Assembly (NCBI GenBank): GCA_030537495.1
Contig: JAUNMH010000011.1
Span: 1 to 59,485 of the forward strand
Direction of reading: 5' to 3'
Source of the DNA: Clostridia bacterium
GTDB lineage: Bacteria; Bacillota; Clostridia; Peptostreptococcales; Anaerovoracaceae
DNA length: 59,485 bases
Part shown: positions 35,310-45,932 of the stretch, piece by piece
How positions within the stretch are numbered: the stretch's first letter is position 1
How the letters are laid out: each line of letters opens with the position of its first letter
Notes under the pieces: model-generated
Databases searched by the model: none
What the model saw: only the letters and a program-made list of their open reading frames with translations
Told to the model about the DNA's origin: nothing
Program-made: the position numbers and the translations under genes

Positions 35310-38183
35310 TTGGATAAGAGAAAGGACAAGGCACAACAGAAAGCCAGTTTGGTGCTTCTACTGATAGTAGTCGTAGTGGGCGCATTCCTTCTTTTGATTA
35401 ACTTCATCACTGACTGGATGTGGTTTAAGGAAGTTGGATATGTAAGCGTTTTCTTCAAGCAATTGTTTACTGAACTGAAATTCGGCATACCGGTATTTGT
35501 TATACTGGCACTGTTGATTAATTTCTATCTCAGACTTTTGAAGAAGGGGTATTTCAAGAAAATCACCTCTCATGAAGGAACAGACCTTAAGAAACTTAAC
35601 AGGATTACGTGGGCTATTTCCCTGATTACTTCAGCGGTGGCTTCACTGTATTCCGTTACTGTTTTGTGGTTTAATATCTTGCAGTTTGCAAACAGCTCGG
35701 ATTTTGACATTAAGGATCCGATTTTTAGCTTGGATATTTCATTCTATGTTTTCAAGTTGGAATTCCTTAAACAGTTAAATGAAATGTTCATTGGAGCAGT
35801 AATTGTTCTAGTTCTGATTACAGTTATTTATTATTCAATTCTTCTGACAATGCACAGCCCTGACATTTTCCGCGAAGAAGATGACATGAGCTACACAGGT
35901 CCAGAAGATGCTGATGATGAAAGATATGCTGGTGGCGACAATCCGTTCCAGGGAATGGGTGGAGGCTTTGGCGAATTTGGAAAAGCCTTTGCTGGTTTTG
36001 GTCGAAGAGGACCAAGCGTAAACAGAAGATCTAGAAGAAGACAGCTAGACGACAACAACTTCCATCAGTTGTTATCCATTGCTAGCGGACAGATTTCTGT
36101 TCTGGGCATCATCTTTTTCGTAATGGTTGCAATTAACTTCTTGTTGAAGCAGTTCGACCTGCTTCACGTGCACACAGGAGCTGTATATGGCGCAGGATTC
36201 ACAGACGTAAATATTACATTGTGGGTTTACCGAGTGTTAATGGTACTTGCTTTAATCGGAGCATTTACAGTTACTCACCATATCAGAAAAAAAGAATTCA
36301 GAAAGATTTTCAGAATTCCTGCAATTATGATCGGTGTTGGAGCAGTTGGAATTGGAGCAGCTTTAGTTGTTCAGAGTTTCGTAGTTTCTCCTGACGAAAT
36401 CAACAAGGAATCGAAGTATCTGGAAAGAAATATTGAATTCACACAGTACGCATATGACCTTGATAATGTTTCCGTTAAGAGCTTCGCAGCTGATAATAAG
36501 CTGACACCTGAAGACATCAAAGAGAACAGCGAAACAATTAAGAATATACGTATCAACGACTATGAGCCGGTAAAAACTTTCTACAACCAGACTCAGAGTA
36601 TCAGAAAATACTATAAATTCAATGACGTAGACGTAGACCGTTACATGGTTAACGGAAAGTACACTCAGACTTATCTGTCCAGCAGAGAAATCGATGAAAC
36701 TAAGATTCAGGATACATGGCTGAACAGACATCTGAAGTACACTCACGGTTATGGTATTGCTCTTTCAAGAGTAGATACAATTACCGATAGTGGTCAGCCA
36801 GATGTAGTAATTGGAAACATTCCACCTGAATCATCAATTGATGAAATCCAGGTTAAGAGACCGGAAATCTACTTCGGCGAGCTTTCCAACGATTACGTAA
36901 TGGTTAACACAAGCGAAGATGAATTCGACTATCCTGATGGCGATTCCAATAAGTACACTCAGTACGAAGGTAAGGCAGGAATCAAGCTTAACTTCTTGAA
37001 CAAGCTGATGTTCAGTATCAGAGAAGGCAGCATGAAGATTCTAGTTTCCTCCAACCTTAAGAATGACTCAAAGATCATCATTAACAGAAATGTTATGGAT
37101 AGAGTTAGAAAGATTATGCCAATGCTAAGCTATGAGGATGACCCTTACATGGTAGTTGCAGACGGTAAAATCTACTGGATGGTTGATGCTTATACAACAA
37201 GTTCATACTACCCTTATTCTGAACCGTATGAAGGTCAGGTAGGCGGAATCAACTACGTTCGAAACTCCGTAAAGGTAGTTGTAGACGCCTATAACGGAAG
37301 CGTAAATTACTATCTGGTTGACGACAGCGATCCAATCGCAAACACTTACCAGAAGATTTATCCTAAACTGTTCAAGTCAATTGATCAGATGCCAGATTCA
37401 CTGAGAAGTCATATCAGATATCCAAATACACTGTTCAATATTCAGGCAGGCGTATACGGACGTTACCATATGAACGACGTGAAGGTATTCTATCAAAACG
37501 AAGACGTTTGGGATGTAGCTAATGAAATCTACGGAACTAAGCAGAGAAAGATGTCATCTAACTACTACATCGTTAAACTTCCTGGCGAAGACAGCGCTGA
37601 GTTTGTAAACTCAGTTCCGTTCACACCACAATCCAAGCAGAATATGACAGGTCTGCTGGTTGCACGTAACGATGGAAAGAATTACGGTGATCTTGTTCTG
37701 TACAAAGTACCGAAGAGCAAAACCGTCTACGGCCCAATGCAGATTGAGGCTCAGATCAACCAGAACACTGAGATTTCTAAGGACTTCTCATTGTGGAGTT
37801 CACAGGGTACAACCTATAAGAGAGGTAACCTGTTCGTAATTCCTATTGAGTCATCACTGCTTTACGTAGAACCTATCTATCTGGAAGCTGAAAATTCGGC
37901 AATACCAGAAGTTAAGAGAGTTATTGTTGCATACAATGACAAGATTGCATATGAAAAGACATTAGGACAGGCATTAGCCGTACTGTTCGGAGAAGAATCA
38001 GCAACTGAGGTTACTGAGGATGAACCGTCAACAGGTGGCGACGGTGCTGCAACTACAGCCGATTGGATTAAGGCTGCTAATGAAGCATATGAAAGTGCAC
38101 AGGATGCCCTTAAGGATGGCGACTGGACTTCATATGGTAAATACATGGATGATTTAGAAGAAGCTTTGGGCAAGCTGTCATAA
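35310..38183 (+). CDS. UPF0182 (COG1615) family membrane protein
   Basis: 957 aa from TTG 35310 with AGGAGGG. About seven helices in the first 350 residues include the signature LINFITDWMWFKEVGYVSVFFKQ and SLDISFYVFKLEFLKQL. After the last helix comes the large outer part with the family motifs YLERNIEFTQYAYDLDNV, NDYEPVKTFYNQTQSIRKYYKFNDVDVDRY, THGYGIALSRV and HIRYPNTLFNIQAGVYGRYHM. Size matches the family (about 900-1000 aa). Function is not established. A Gly/Arg-rich loop (GGGFGEFGKAFAGFGRRG ... RRSRRR) divides the membrane part. It shares the operon with two unrecognised single-pass proteins and is followed by a glutamine synthetase. Confidence 0.9.
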   Translation: MDKRKDKAQQKASLVLLLIVVVVGAFLLLINFITDWMWFKEVGYVSVFFKQLFTELKFGIPVFVILALLINFYLRLLKKGYFKKITSHEGTDLKKLNRITWAISLITSAVASLYSVTVLWFNILQFANSSDFDIKDPIFSLDISFYVFKLEFLKQLNEMFIGAVIVLVLITVIYYSILLTMHSPDIFREEDDMSYTGPEDADDERYAGGDNPFQGMGGGFGEFGKAFAGFGRRGPSVNRRSRRRQLDDNNFHQLLSIASGQISVLGIIFFVMVAINFLLKQFDLLHVHTGAVYGAGFTDVNITLWVYRVLMVLALIGAFTVTHHIRKKEFRKIFRIPAIMIGVGAVGIGAALVVQSFVVSPDEINKESKYLERNIEFTQYAYDLDNVSVKSFAADNKLTPEDIKENSETIKNIRINDYEPVKTFYNQTQSIRKYYKFNDVDVDRYMVNGKYTQTYLSSREIDETKIQDTWLNRHLKYTHGYGIALSRVDTITDSGQPDVVIGNIPPESSIDEIQVKRPEIYFGELSNDYVMVNTSEDEFDYPDGDSNKYTQYEGKAGIKLNFLNKLMFSIREGSMKILVSSNLKNDSKIIINRNVMDRVRKIMPMLSYEDDPYMVVADGKIYWMVDAYTTSSYYPYSEPYEGQVGGINYVRNSVKVVVDAYNGSVNYYLVDDSDPIANTYQKIYPKLFKSIDQMPDSLRSHIRYPNTLFNIQAGVYGRYHMNDVKVFYQNEDVWDVANEIYGTKQRKMSSNYYIVKLPGEDSAEFVNSVPFTPQSKQNMTGLLVARNDGKNYGDLVLYKVPKSKTVYGPMQIEAQINQNTEISKDFSLWSSQGTTYKRGNLFVIPIESSLLYVEPIYLEAENSAIPEVKRVIVAYNDKIAYEKTLGQALAVLFGEESATEVTEDEPSTGGDGAATTADWIKAANEAYESAQDALKDGDWTSYGKYMDDLEEALGKLS

Positions 38184-38261
38184 GACAGCCTGTCCGGGCT
38201 TTTAGCCCTGATTGTGGGTTTTGATGATAATAGAAGAATAGAAGAATAGAAGGAGGCGCTG

Positions 38262-40181
38262 ATGCTGGAATACAATTTAGATAAAATGTTGTTTAGAATA
38301 CCTGAAGATAGGCATACCCCTGAGGAAATCATTGATTTGCTTGAGAAACATCCTGAGGTTCAATTCGTTTCCTTAGTTGGAATCGATATTGGCGGACATG
38401 ACACAGATGAAAAGATTCCTGTGAAGTTGTTCATTAAGGATATTGAGAAAATTCTGTCATCAGGAGTGCAAACTGACGGATCCAGTGTAGCCCTTCCGAA
38501 AATCGCAAAGCTGAGCAACGCAAAGGTAGATATTATTCCTGACCTGAAGGCAAACTGGTATGTTGACTACAACTTCCAGTATGAGGGATATGAAACAGGA
38601 TTGCCTGTGGGAACTTTGAGAATTCCGTCATTCCTTGTGCATAATGACGATTTCGAGTGCGGTTCAAGAGCGGTTCTTAGAGATGTTCTTGAGCATTTCA
38701 AGGCAGAGCTTAAAAATGAACTGGCGGCTCACCCTTATGTTTTCGAGCACATGGCTGGAATCAAAAGCGTAGATGAAATCGACCACTTTATTATTACAAG
38801 CGCAACAGAACTTGAATTCTGGGTAAAAACCCCTGATGACAAGGGTGACAGAGAGCAGCTTTTCACAGCACAGACATTGAAGGAACAGTATTGGAAGAGA
38901 ACTACAGGCGATGTAAGAACTGCCCTAGAGGAGACCTTAATTGTCTTGGATAAATACGGTTTCGAGGTGGAAATGGGCCACAAGGAAGTTGGCGGTGTCA
39001 GAGCGAAGATGAGAAACTCCGGACATTATGACCACGTTATGGAACAGCTGGAAATCGACTGGAAGTACTCCGACGCAATGCAGGCAGCAGACAACGAAAA
39101 CCAGGTTAAGTACGTTGTTCGAGACATTTTTGCAATGCACGGTCTGGACGTTACATTTATGGCAAAACCTTTTGAGGGCGTTGCCGGAAGTGGTGAGCAT
39201 ACTCACCTTGGACTCGCTGCAAAGCTGAAGACCGGCCAGGTTGTCAGCATGTTTGCGCCAAAGGTTTTCACAGAGGATTACATCAACCCAATCGGTTATG
39301 GCGCGCTCATGGGATTACTTAAGAACTACGAGGTAATCAATCCTTTCGTAAGCGCAACTAACGACGCATTCAATCGTCTGAAGCCAGGCTACGAAGCACC
39401 GGTCTGCGTAGTTACTTCCCTAGGCACAGCAGTAACAAAACCATCAAGAAACAGAACAGTTCTTGCAGGACTGATTCGCGATCCTAAGAACCCGCTTGCA
39501 ACTAGATTTGAGCTTCGTTCACCTAACCCTAAGAGCAATACATACCTTGTTATTGCTGCATCCTACATGGCAATGCTAGACGGCATCAAAGCTGTCTTAG
39601 GCGCAGAAAAGGATACGAAGGAACTAGAAAGAGCTATTTCCAAGAAGCAGGGTGAAGAGGTATTCTACTTAGAAACTGAAAGAGAATACAGAAGTGAATT
39701 AAATGTATTCGATGATTATACACAAGAAGAAAGAGATCATTTCTTCGGCCAGGCGCCTGCAACTGTATGGCAGAACATTCAGGCTTTCTCAAAATATCCT
39801 GAGAAGATGAAAATTTTCGTCAACGGCGGAGCTTTCTCAGAGACAGTGCTGAACTCATATGAGGCGCAGACTATTTCACAGTGGAAGACTGAACTTCACG
39901 ACCGTATCATTCCGCAGACTATGGATGTTATCAGAGGTTGCAGAAAGAAGCATAGCGATGATGACTTCTCAGACTTTGATATTAAGAACTGGCTGGAAAT
40001 TGATAAGATTAGACACGAGCTTGCTAAGGACACTATTACAGACAAGTGCCTGCTGACAAGAACAAAGGATGCTCTTGACAATGGCGAGTATGACCTTGCA
40101 TCAGAGCTGCAGCTAAAAGTTCTTAAGAAGGTTTCTGAGCTTAGCGATAAGTATGTGAGATATAAGAAGAACTTGCTGTAA
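38262..40181 (+). CDS. glnA: Glutamine synthetase family protein, extended C-terminus
   Basis: 639 aa, ATG with AGGAGG. The N-terminal beta-grasp region (SLVGIDIGGHDTDEKIPVKL, SGVQTDGSSVALPK) leads to the catalytic barrel: GHKEVGGVRAKMRNS, QLEIDWKYSDAMQAADN (metal ligands), VTFMAKPFEGVAGSGEHTHL (ATP/glutamate His), and NRTVLAGLIRDP...TRFELRSPNPKSNTYL. It makes glutamine from glutamate, ammonia and ATP. It is longer than GSI (440-470) because of about 150 extra helical residues at the end, and lacks GSIII signatures, so it is a clostridial GSI variant. No adenylylation Tyr site is obvious. The gap from the UPF0182 gene is 78 nt with a weak hairpin. Confidence 0.85.
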   Translation: MLEYNLDKMLFRIPEDRHTPEEIIDLLEKHPEVQFVSLVGIDIGGHDTDEKIPVKLFIKDIEKILSSGVQTDGSSVALPKIAKLSNAKVDIIPDLKANWYVDYNFQYEGYETGLPVGTLRIPSFLVHNDDFECGSRAVLRDVLEHFKAELKNELAAHPYVFEHMAGIKSVDEIDHFIITSATELEFWVKTPDDKGDREQLFTAQTLKEQYWKRTTGDVRTALEETLIVLDKYGFEVEMGHKEVGGVRAKMRNSGHYDHVMEQLEIDWKYSDAMQAADNENQVKYVVRDIFAMHGLDVTFMAKPFEGVAGSGEHTHLGLAAKLKTGQVVSMFAPKVFTEDYINPIGYGALMGLLKNYEVINPFVSATNDAFNRLKPGYEAPVCVVTSLGTAVTKPSRNRTVLAGLIRDPKNPLATRFELRSPNPKSNTYLVIAASYMAMLDGIKAVLGAEKDTKELERAISKKQGEEVFYLETEREYRSELNVFDDYTQEERDHFFGQAPATVWQNIQAFSKYPEKMKIFVNGGAFSETVLNSYEAQTISQWKTELHDRIIPQTMDVIRGCRKKHSDDDFSDFDIKNWLEIDKIRHELAKDTITDKCLLTRTKDALDNGEYDLASELQLKVLKKVSELSDKYVRYKKNLL

Positions 40182-40282
40182 CTTGGTACTGCTAGGTATG
40201 GCTAGATATAGCCTGGCATTGCGTGTGGCCTGCAATTTAAAAATAGAGTCAAAAAACTATAATTAATAGAGGAGATAGATAG

Positions 40283-42638
<2,356 letters not shown>

Positions 42639-42658
42639 AAAACCTGTGAGATTGATTT

Positions 42659-44191
42659 ATGAAAGCTATTAAAAAATCACTAAGCTTTATGTTTAGCCGA
42701 CTTGTAATTACAACGGTTCTAATATTGGCGCAGATGGGTCTGATAGCCTTCTACATTTTAAAACTGGCTGACTATGGGGAGTGGATTAAAGCCCTCCTAA
42801 TGCTTGGCGCAGTAAGTATGATATTATTCGTACTTTGGAGAGACGATAATCCGGCCTATAAAATAGGCTGGATTATGTTAATTTGCACCTTACCTATTTT
42901 AGGCGGCGCCATGTATGGTTTCTTTGGTAATAAGAGACCATCCAAGTCCTTGAAGCGTAAGCTGGAAGCCCAGGAAGAAGCCCATTGGAAAGACCTGCCG
43001 CAAACTGCAAGCTTCGACAGCACGGAGAATACTCGTCTTCGGGAGACTTTTAAATATGTCTCTAATGTAGGCAAGTATCCGGCATGGGACAACTCCAAAG
43101 CAGACTATTACCCAAGTGGTGAGCGCATGTTTGCTAACATGGTTGAGGATTTGAAAAAGGCGGAGAAGTTTATCTTCGTCGAATTCTTCATTATAAATGA
43201 AGGCAAGATGTGGAGAGATATGTTTGAAATCCTCGAGGAAAAGGCTCAGCAGGGCGTTGATGTAAGGGTAATATACGATGATGTGGGAAGCATCAGAAAA
43301 CTTCCAAAGAAGTTTGCTGTAGAGCTTGATGAAGCCGGCATCAAACATTTCGCCTTCAACCCACTGAAACCACTTGCATCGCTTATTTACAATAACCGAG
43401 ATCACAGAAAAATCCTTGTAATTGACGGCGACGTAGCATATTCTGGCGGCATTAATGTGGCCGATGAATATATTAATGAAGAGGAACGCTTTGGATACTG
43501 GAAGGATACCGGTATCAGAGTCCGCGGTGACGCTGTATGGAACTTCACAGTAATGTTTCTCAATATGTGGAACGCATTTAAACACACTGAAGATGATTAC
43601 GATGTATTCAGACCATCTAAGGAAGCCGAGTCCTACAGGACTGAAAAAGGCATGATTCAGCCTTATTCTGATACTCCTTTGGATAATGAAAACTTAGGCG
43701 AAAATGTTTATCTTGAAATAATAAACTGCGCCCGTGAATATGTATATATCTTCACGCCTTATCTTGTAATCGACAACGAAATGATAACTGCCTTAACTTT
43801 GGCAGCCAAGCGCGGTGTGGACGTAAGAATTGTCACTCCTGGCATACCGGACAAACCGCTTGTTTTCAGGCTGACTCGTTCTTACTACGCGCCACTAATG
43901 AAGGCCGGCGTTAAAATCTACGAGTTTACACCGGGATTCATTCACGCTAAATGTTTCTTATCTGATGACAAAATAGGCGTTGTCGGAACAATTAACATGG
44001 ACTACCGCAGTCTATACTTGCACTTTGAGTGTGGGACCCTTCTAGGCGGCTGTGACTGCCTAGCGGATCTAAAGGAAGATTGCCTAGAAACCATGTCACG
44101 CTCAAAATTCATAGAGAGCGCGAACCACAGACGCGGTTTCTTTGGCTTACTGCTTGATAGCGTGCTGCGCGCACTGAGTCCACTGTTGTAG
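42659..44191 (+). CDS. cls: Cardiolipin synthase (PLD type)
   Basis: 510 aa, ATG 42659; the SD is weak (GTGAG), and the gene lies 20 nt after its neighbour. Two N-terminal helices (VITTVLILAQMGLIAFYILK and ALLMLGAVSMILFVLW) plus a third (IGWIMLICTLPILGGAMYGF) anchor it. Two HKD motifs are intact: NRDHRKILVIDGDVAYSGG (about residue 247) and FIHAKCFLSDDKIGVVGT (about 428). The enzyme joins two phosphatidylglycerols into cardiolipin. A G-rich stretch starts right after the stop codon. Confidence 0.93.
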   Translation: MKAIKKSLSFMFSRLVITTVLILAQMGLIAFYILKLADYGEWIKALLMLGAVSMILFVLWRDDNPAYKIGWIMLICTLPILGGAMYGFFGNKRPSKSLKRKLEAQEEAHWKDLPQTASFDSTENTRLRETFKYVSNVGKYPAWDNSKADYYPSGERMFANMVEDLKKAEKFIFVEFFIINEGKMWRDMFEILEEKAQQGVDVRVIYDDVGSIRKLPKKFAVELDEAGIKHFAFNPLKPLASLIYNNRDHRKILVIDGDVAYSGGINVADEYINEEERFGYWKDTGIRVRGDAVWNFTVMFLNMWNAFKHTEDDYDVFRPSKEAESYRTEKGMIQPYSDTPLDNENLGENVYLEIINCAREYVYIFTPYLVIDNEMITALTLAAKRGVDVRIVTPGIPDKPLVFRLTRSYYAPLMKAGVKIYEFTPGFIHAKCFLSDDKIGVVGTINMDYRSLYLHFECGTLLGGCDCLADLKEDCLETMSRSKFIESANHRRGFFGLLLDSVLRALSPLL

Positions 44192-44326
44192 GGCGACCGC
44201 AGGGCGTGGCTGTGGGGCCGGCGTGGGCGTGGGGGCCGGCGGGCCAAGGCTAAGATGAAAGGCTAGCATCGCAGCTGAGCAGTTCGCATCGCGGCCGAGT
44301 AGTTCGCATCGCCTAATTACGATGCG
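44192..44326. other. GC-rich, G-run sequence after cls
   Basis: Between 44191 and 44245 the plus strand has many G-runs of three to five bases (GGGGCCGG, GGGGGCCGG, GGGCC), a possible G-quadruplex. It is followed by two copies of a unit GC(T/C)GAG(C/T)AGTTCGCATCGC. No gene is supported. Confidence 0.55.
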
Positions 44327-44605
44327 TTCTATCACTTATGGCACATTCGAGGAAATTTGATAGCGCAGTACCAACTTTTTAAGATTTATAGAGGCTTTAT
44401 TAAATGTGTGCGCTAGTTAATGTAAACTTCTGACAATTCCTTACCCATATTCGCGTTTGGGAGACCGCGGGTGTGGGTAATTCTTTTAGGGGTGTCAGTA
44501 ATGGGATGGTTAGAACGTATTTGATTTATTTATTTCACGGTATTTTTGCTCTAATTCTGGTACTGAAGTATTAGAAATCCTACGAATGTCCCACAAATGA
44601 TAGAA
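44327..44605. repeat. MITE-like element, copy D (279 bp)
   Basis: Left end TTCTATCACTTATGGCACATT with inner CAGTACCAAC; right end CGAATGTCCCACAAATGATAGA with inner TCTGGTACTG. The interior differs from copies A-C apart from TTACCCATATTC, and includes a terminator-like stem. Confidence 0.7.
44441..44487 (+). terminator. Stem-loop inside element D, probable cls terminator
   Basis: TTACCCA...CGCG pairs with CGCG...TGGGTAA, followed by TTCTTTTA on the plus strand. Confidence 0.5.
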
Positions 44606-44659
44606 ACCGCCAGGGACCCCACGGAGCGGACCGCCCATGGCAATACAGGAAGCAACAAA

Positions 44660-44703
44660 CCGTGGAAAAGTCCTAGGTATTGCATTGTGAGAAATTTCCA
44701 CGG
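44660..44703 (-). terminator. Inverted repeat downstream of nuclease-like gene
   Basis: CCGTGGAAA (44660-44668) and TTTCCACGG (44695-44703) pair perfectly. On the minus strand TTTGTTG follows. Weak terminator or repeat end. Next to it, TGTCAAGCACT(C/T)ACATTAA occurs twice (about 44705 and 44729). Confidence 0.4.
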
Positions 44704-44739
44704 CGTCAAGCACTCACATTAACCACTTATGTCAAGCAC

Positions 44740-45522
44740 TTACATTAAGCATGTTTCTATAATCCTAGTAATAAAACCGGAATCTATATTGTGATTCTTA
44801 TCGTCAAAGGTAAAAATCAAGTCATCCCACAGTGTGTATCCATTTTGCAGGTAATCTGCTAGTTTTCGAATTGCTCGTTCAAAATATTCAGGATCGTCCA
44901 TCATACCACAGTGCTCCCATATAACAATTTTACCATTTCGGGTAATAAGAAGCTTAAAATCAGGGCTTACCCATCTGTTACCTAAAGTAATTCGAGGTTC
45001 ATATTGGAAAGGAATATTGTGAGCGAAAAGGGCGTTTGCAATAATTACTTCTGATTTAGAGCGCACCTTATCGCCCCTGTCTGTTGTCATAGTTAAGCCC
45101 TCTTGAAACATAGTGCTCTTTGTAAAATCATCTTCCCACTTCTTAGGGTTAATAAAATCCATAAATGAAAAAATGTCATCAGAAGGAATTTGATAAGCAT
45201 AGCCCAAGCTTTCAGCTACAGAAATTGGGTCATAAGGTTGATATTCCGCTAAAAACTTATCCATTGCTTTTATGTTATTATCAAGTATCTTAAGCACAGT
45301 TTGAAAGTACTTCTTTCTTTTCAAACGTACAACTGTCGGATTGTCCTCATCGGGACCCAAGTATTTCTCTACCATAACTCCATTTACCTTCTTTCTCCAA
45401 TAATAATAATCTCGCTTCTTCACCAAATAACCGGGCGTCATATTTCTAAGCGCATCCTTAAGCTTAGTCCTCAGGTTCAGTGAAAAATCCAGTTCATTTT
45501 CCATAGCTTGAATCAAATGCAT
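44740..45522 (-). CDS. PD-(D/E)XK nuclease-like protein, orphan
   Basis: 260 aa from ATG 45522 (AAGGAGGG, 8-nt spacing); an ATG at 45543 lies before the SD. The N-terminal half is basic and helical (GYLVKKRDYYYWRKKVNGVM, RLKRKKYFQTVLKILD). The C-terminal half has the restriction-endonuclease-like pattern seen in nucleases attached to superfamily I helicases: RSKSEVIIANAL (E158), SPDFKLLI (D188) and IWEHCGM (E203-H204), then YFERAIRKLADYLQNGY. The predicted role is DNA cleavage; no helicase or methylase is next to it. Repeat copies D and E flank the gene on both sides, which suggests it arrived or moved together with them. Confidence 0.65.
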   Translation of the reverse strand: MHLIQAMENELDFSLNLRTKLKDALRNMTPGYLVKKRDYYYWRKKVNGVMVEKYLGPDEDNPTVVRLKRKKYFQTVLKILDNNIKAMDKFLAEYQPYDPISVAESLGYAYQIPSDDIFSFMDFINPKKWEDDFTKSTMFQEGLTMTTDRGDKVRSKSEVIIANALFAHNIPFQYEPRITLGNRWVSPDFKLLITRNGKIVIWEHCGMMDDPEYFERAIRKLADYLQNGYTLWDDLIFTFDDKNHNIDSGFITRIIETCLM

Positions 45523-45550
45523 ACTCTTTTCCCTCCTTATCATGTATCAG

Positions 45551-45895
45551 ATTCTATCAAATGTAGCACAAAAGACACCTTTCGATTTGTCCAGTACCAA
45601 ACGGCTATGCCAGCAATATTGCAAATGTCAAAACCAACATAAACTTACAATAAATTACATTTGCTACATCTAACATTATATCCAGTATCTTACAAAAAGC
45701 AAGCGGAAATTGTAAAAAAAGTAATAAAAATACATTTCGAAAAAGCGTTTGGAGAGGTATATGAAAGGCGCAGGAGCGAGGGAGAGCAAAAAAACGGGCC
45801 TTGACCGTGGAAAGTCAAGGCCCGAGGGCTCAAACTGATAGAGTTTTGGTACTGCCCACTTCGAATTCCGTGAAATGTGGTACAAATGATAGAAT
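45551..45895. repeat. MITE-like element, copy E (345 bp, unusual interior)
   Basis: Left end ATTCTATCAAATGTAGCACA with inner TCCAGTACCAAA. Right end GAAATGTGGTACAAATGATA(GAAT) with inner TTTTGGTACTGCC. The interior is longer and unrelated to A-C, and includes a perfect 11-bp terminator and A-rich DNA upstream of the nuclease-like gene. Confidence 0.7.
45788..45824 (-). terminator. Terminator of the PLP decarboxylase gene
   Basis: On the minus strand CGGGCCTTGAC (45824-45814) pairs perfectly with GTCAAGGCCCG (45805-45795), followed by seven T. It lies inside repeat E. Confidence 0.9.
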
Positions 45896-45932
45896 TTAGG
45901 CGCCCTGCCTAGCTTTGTCAGGGCGAAGCCGT

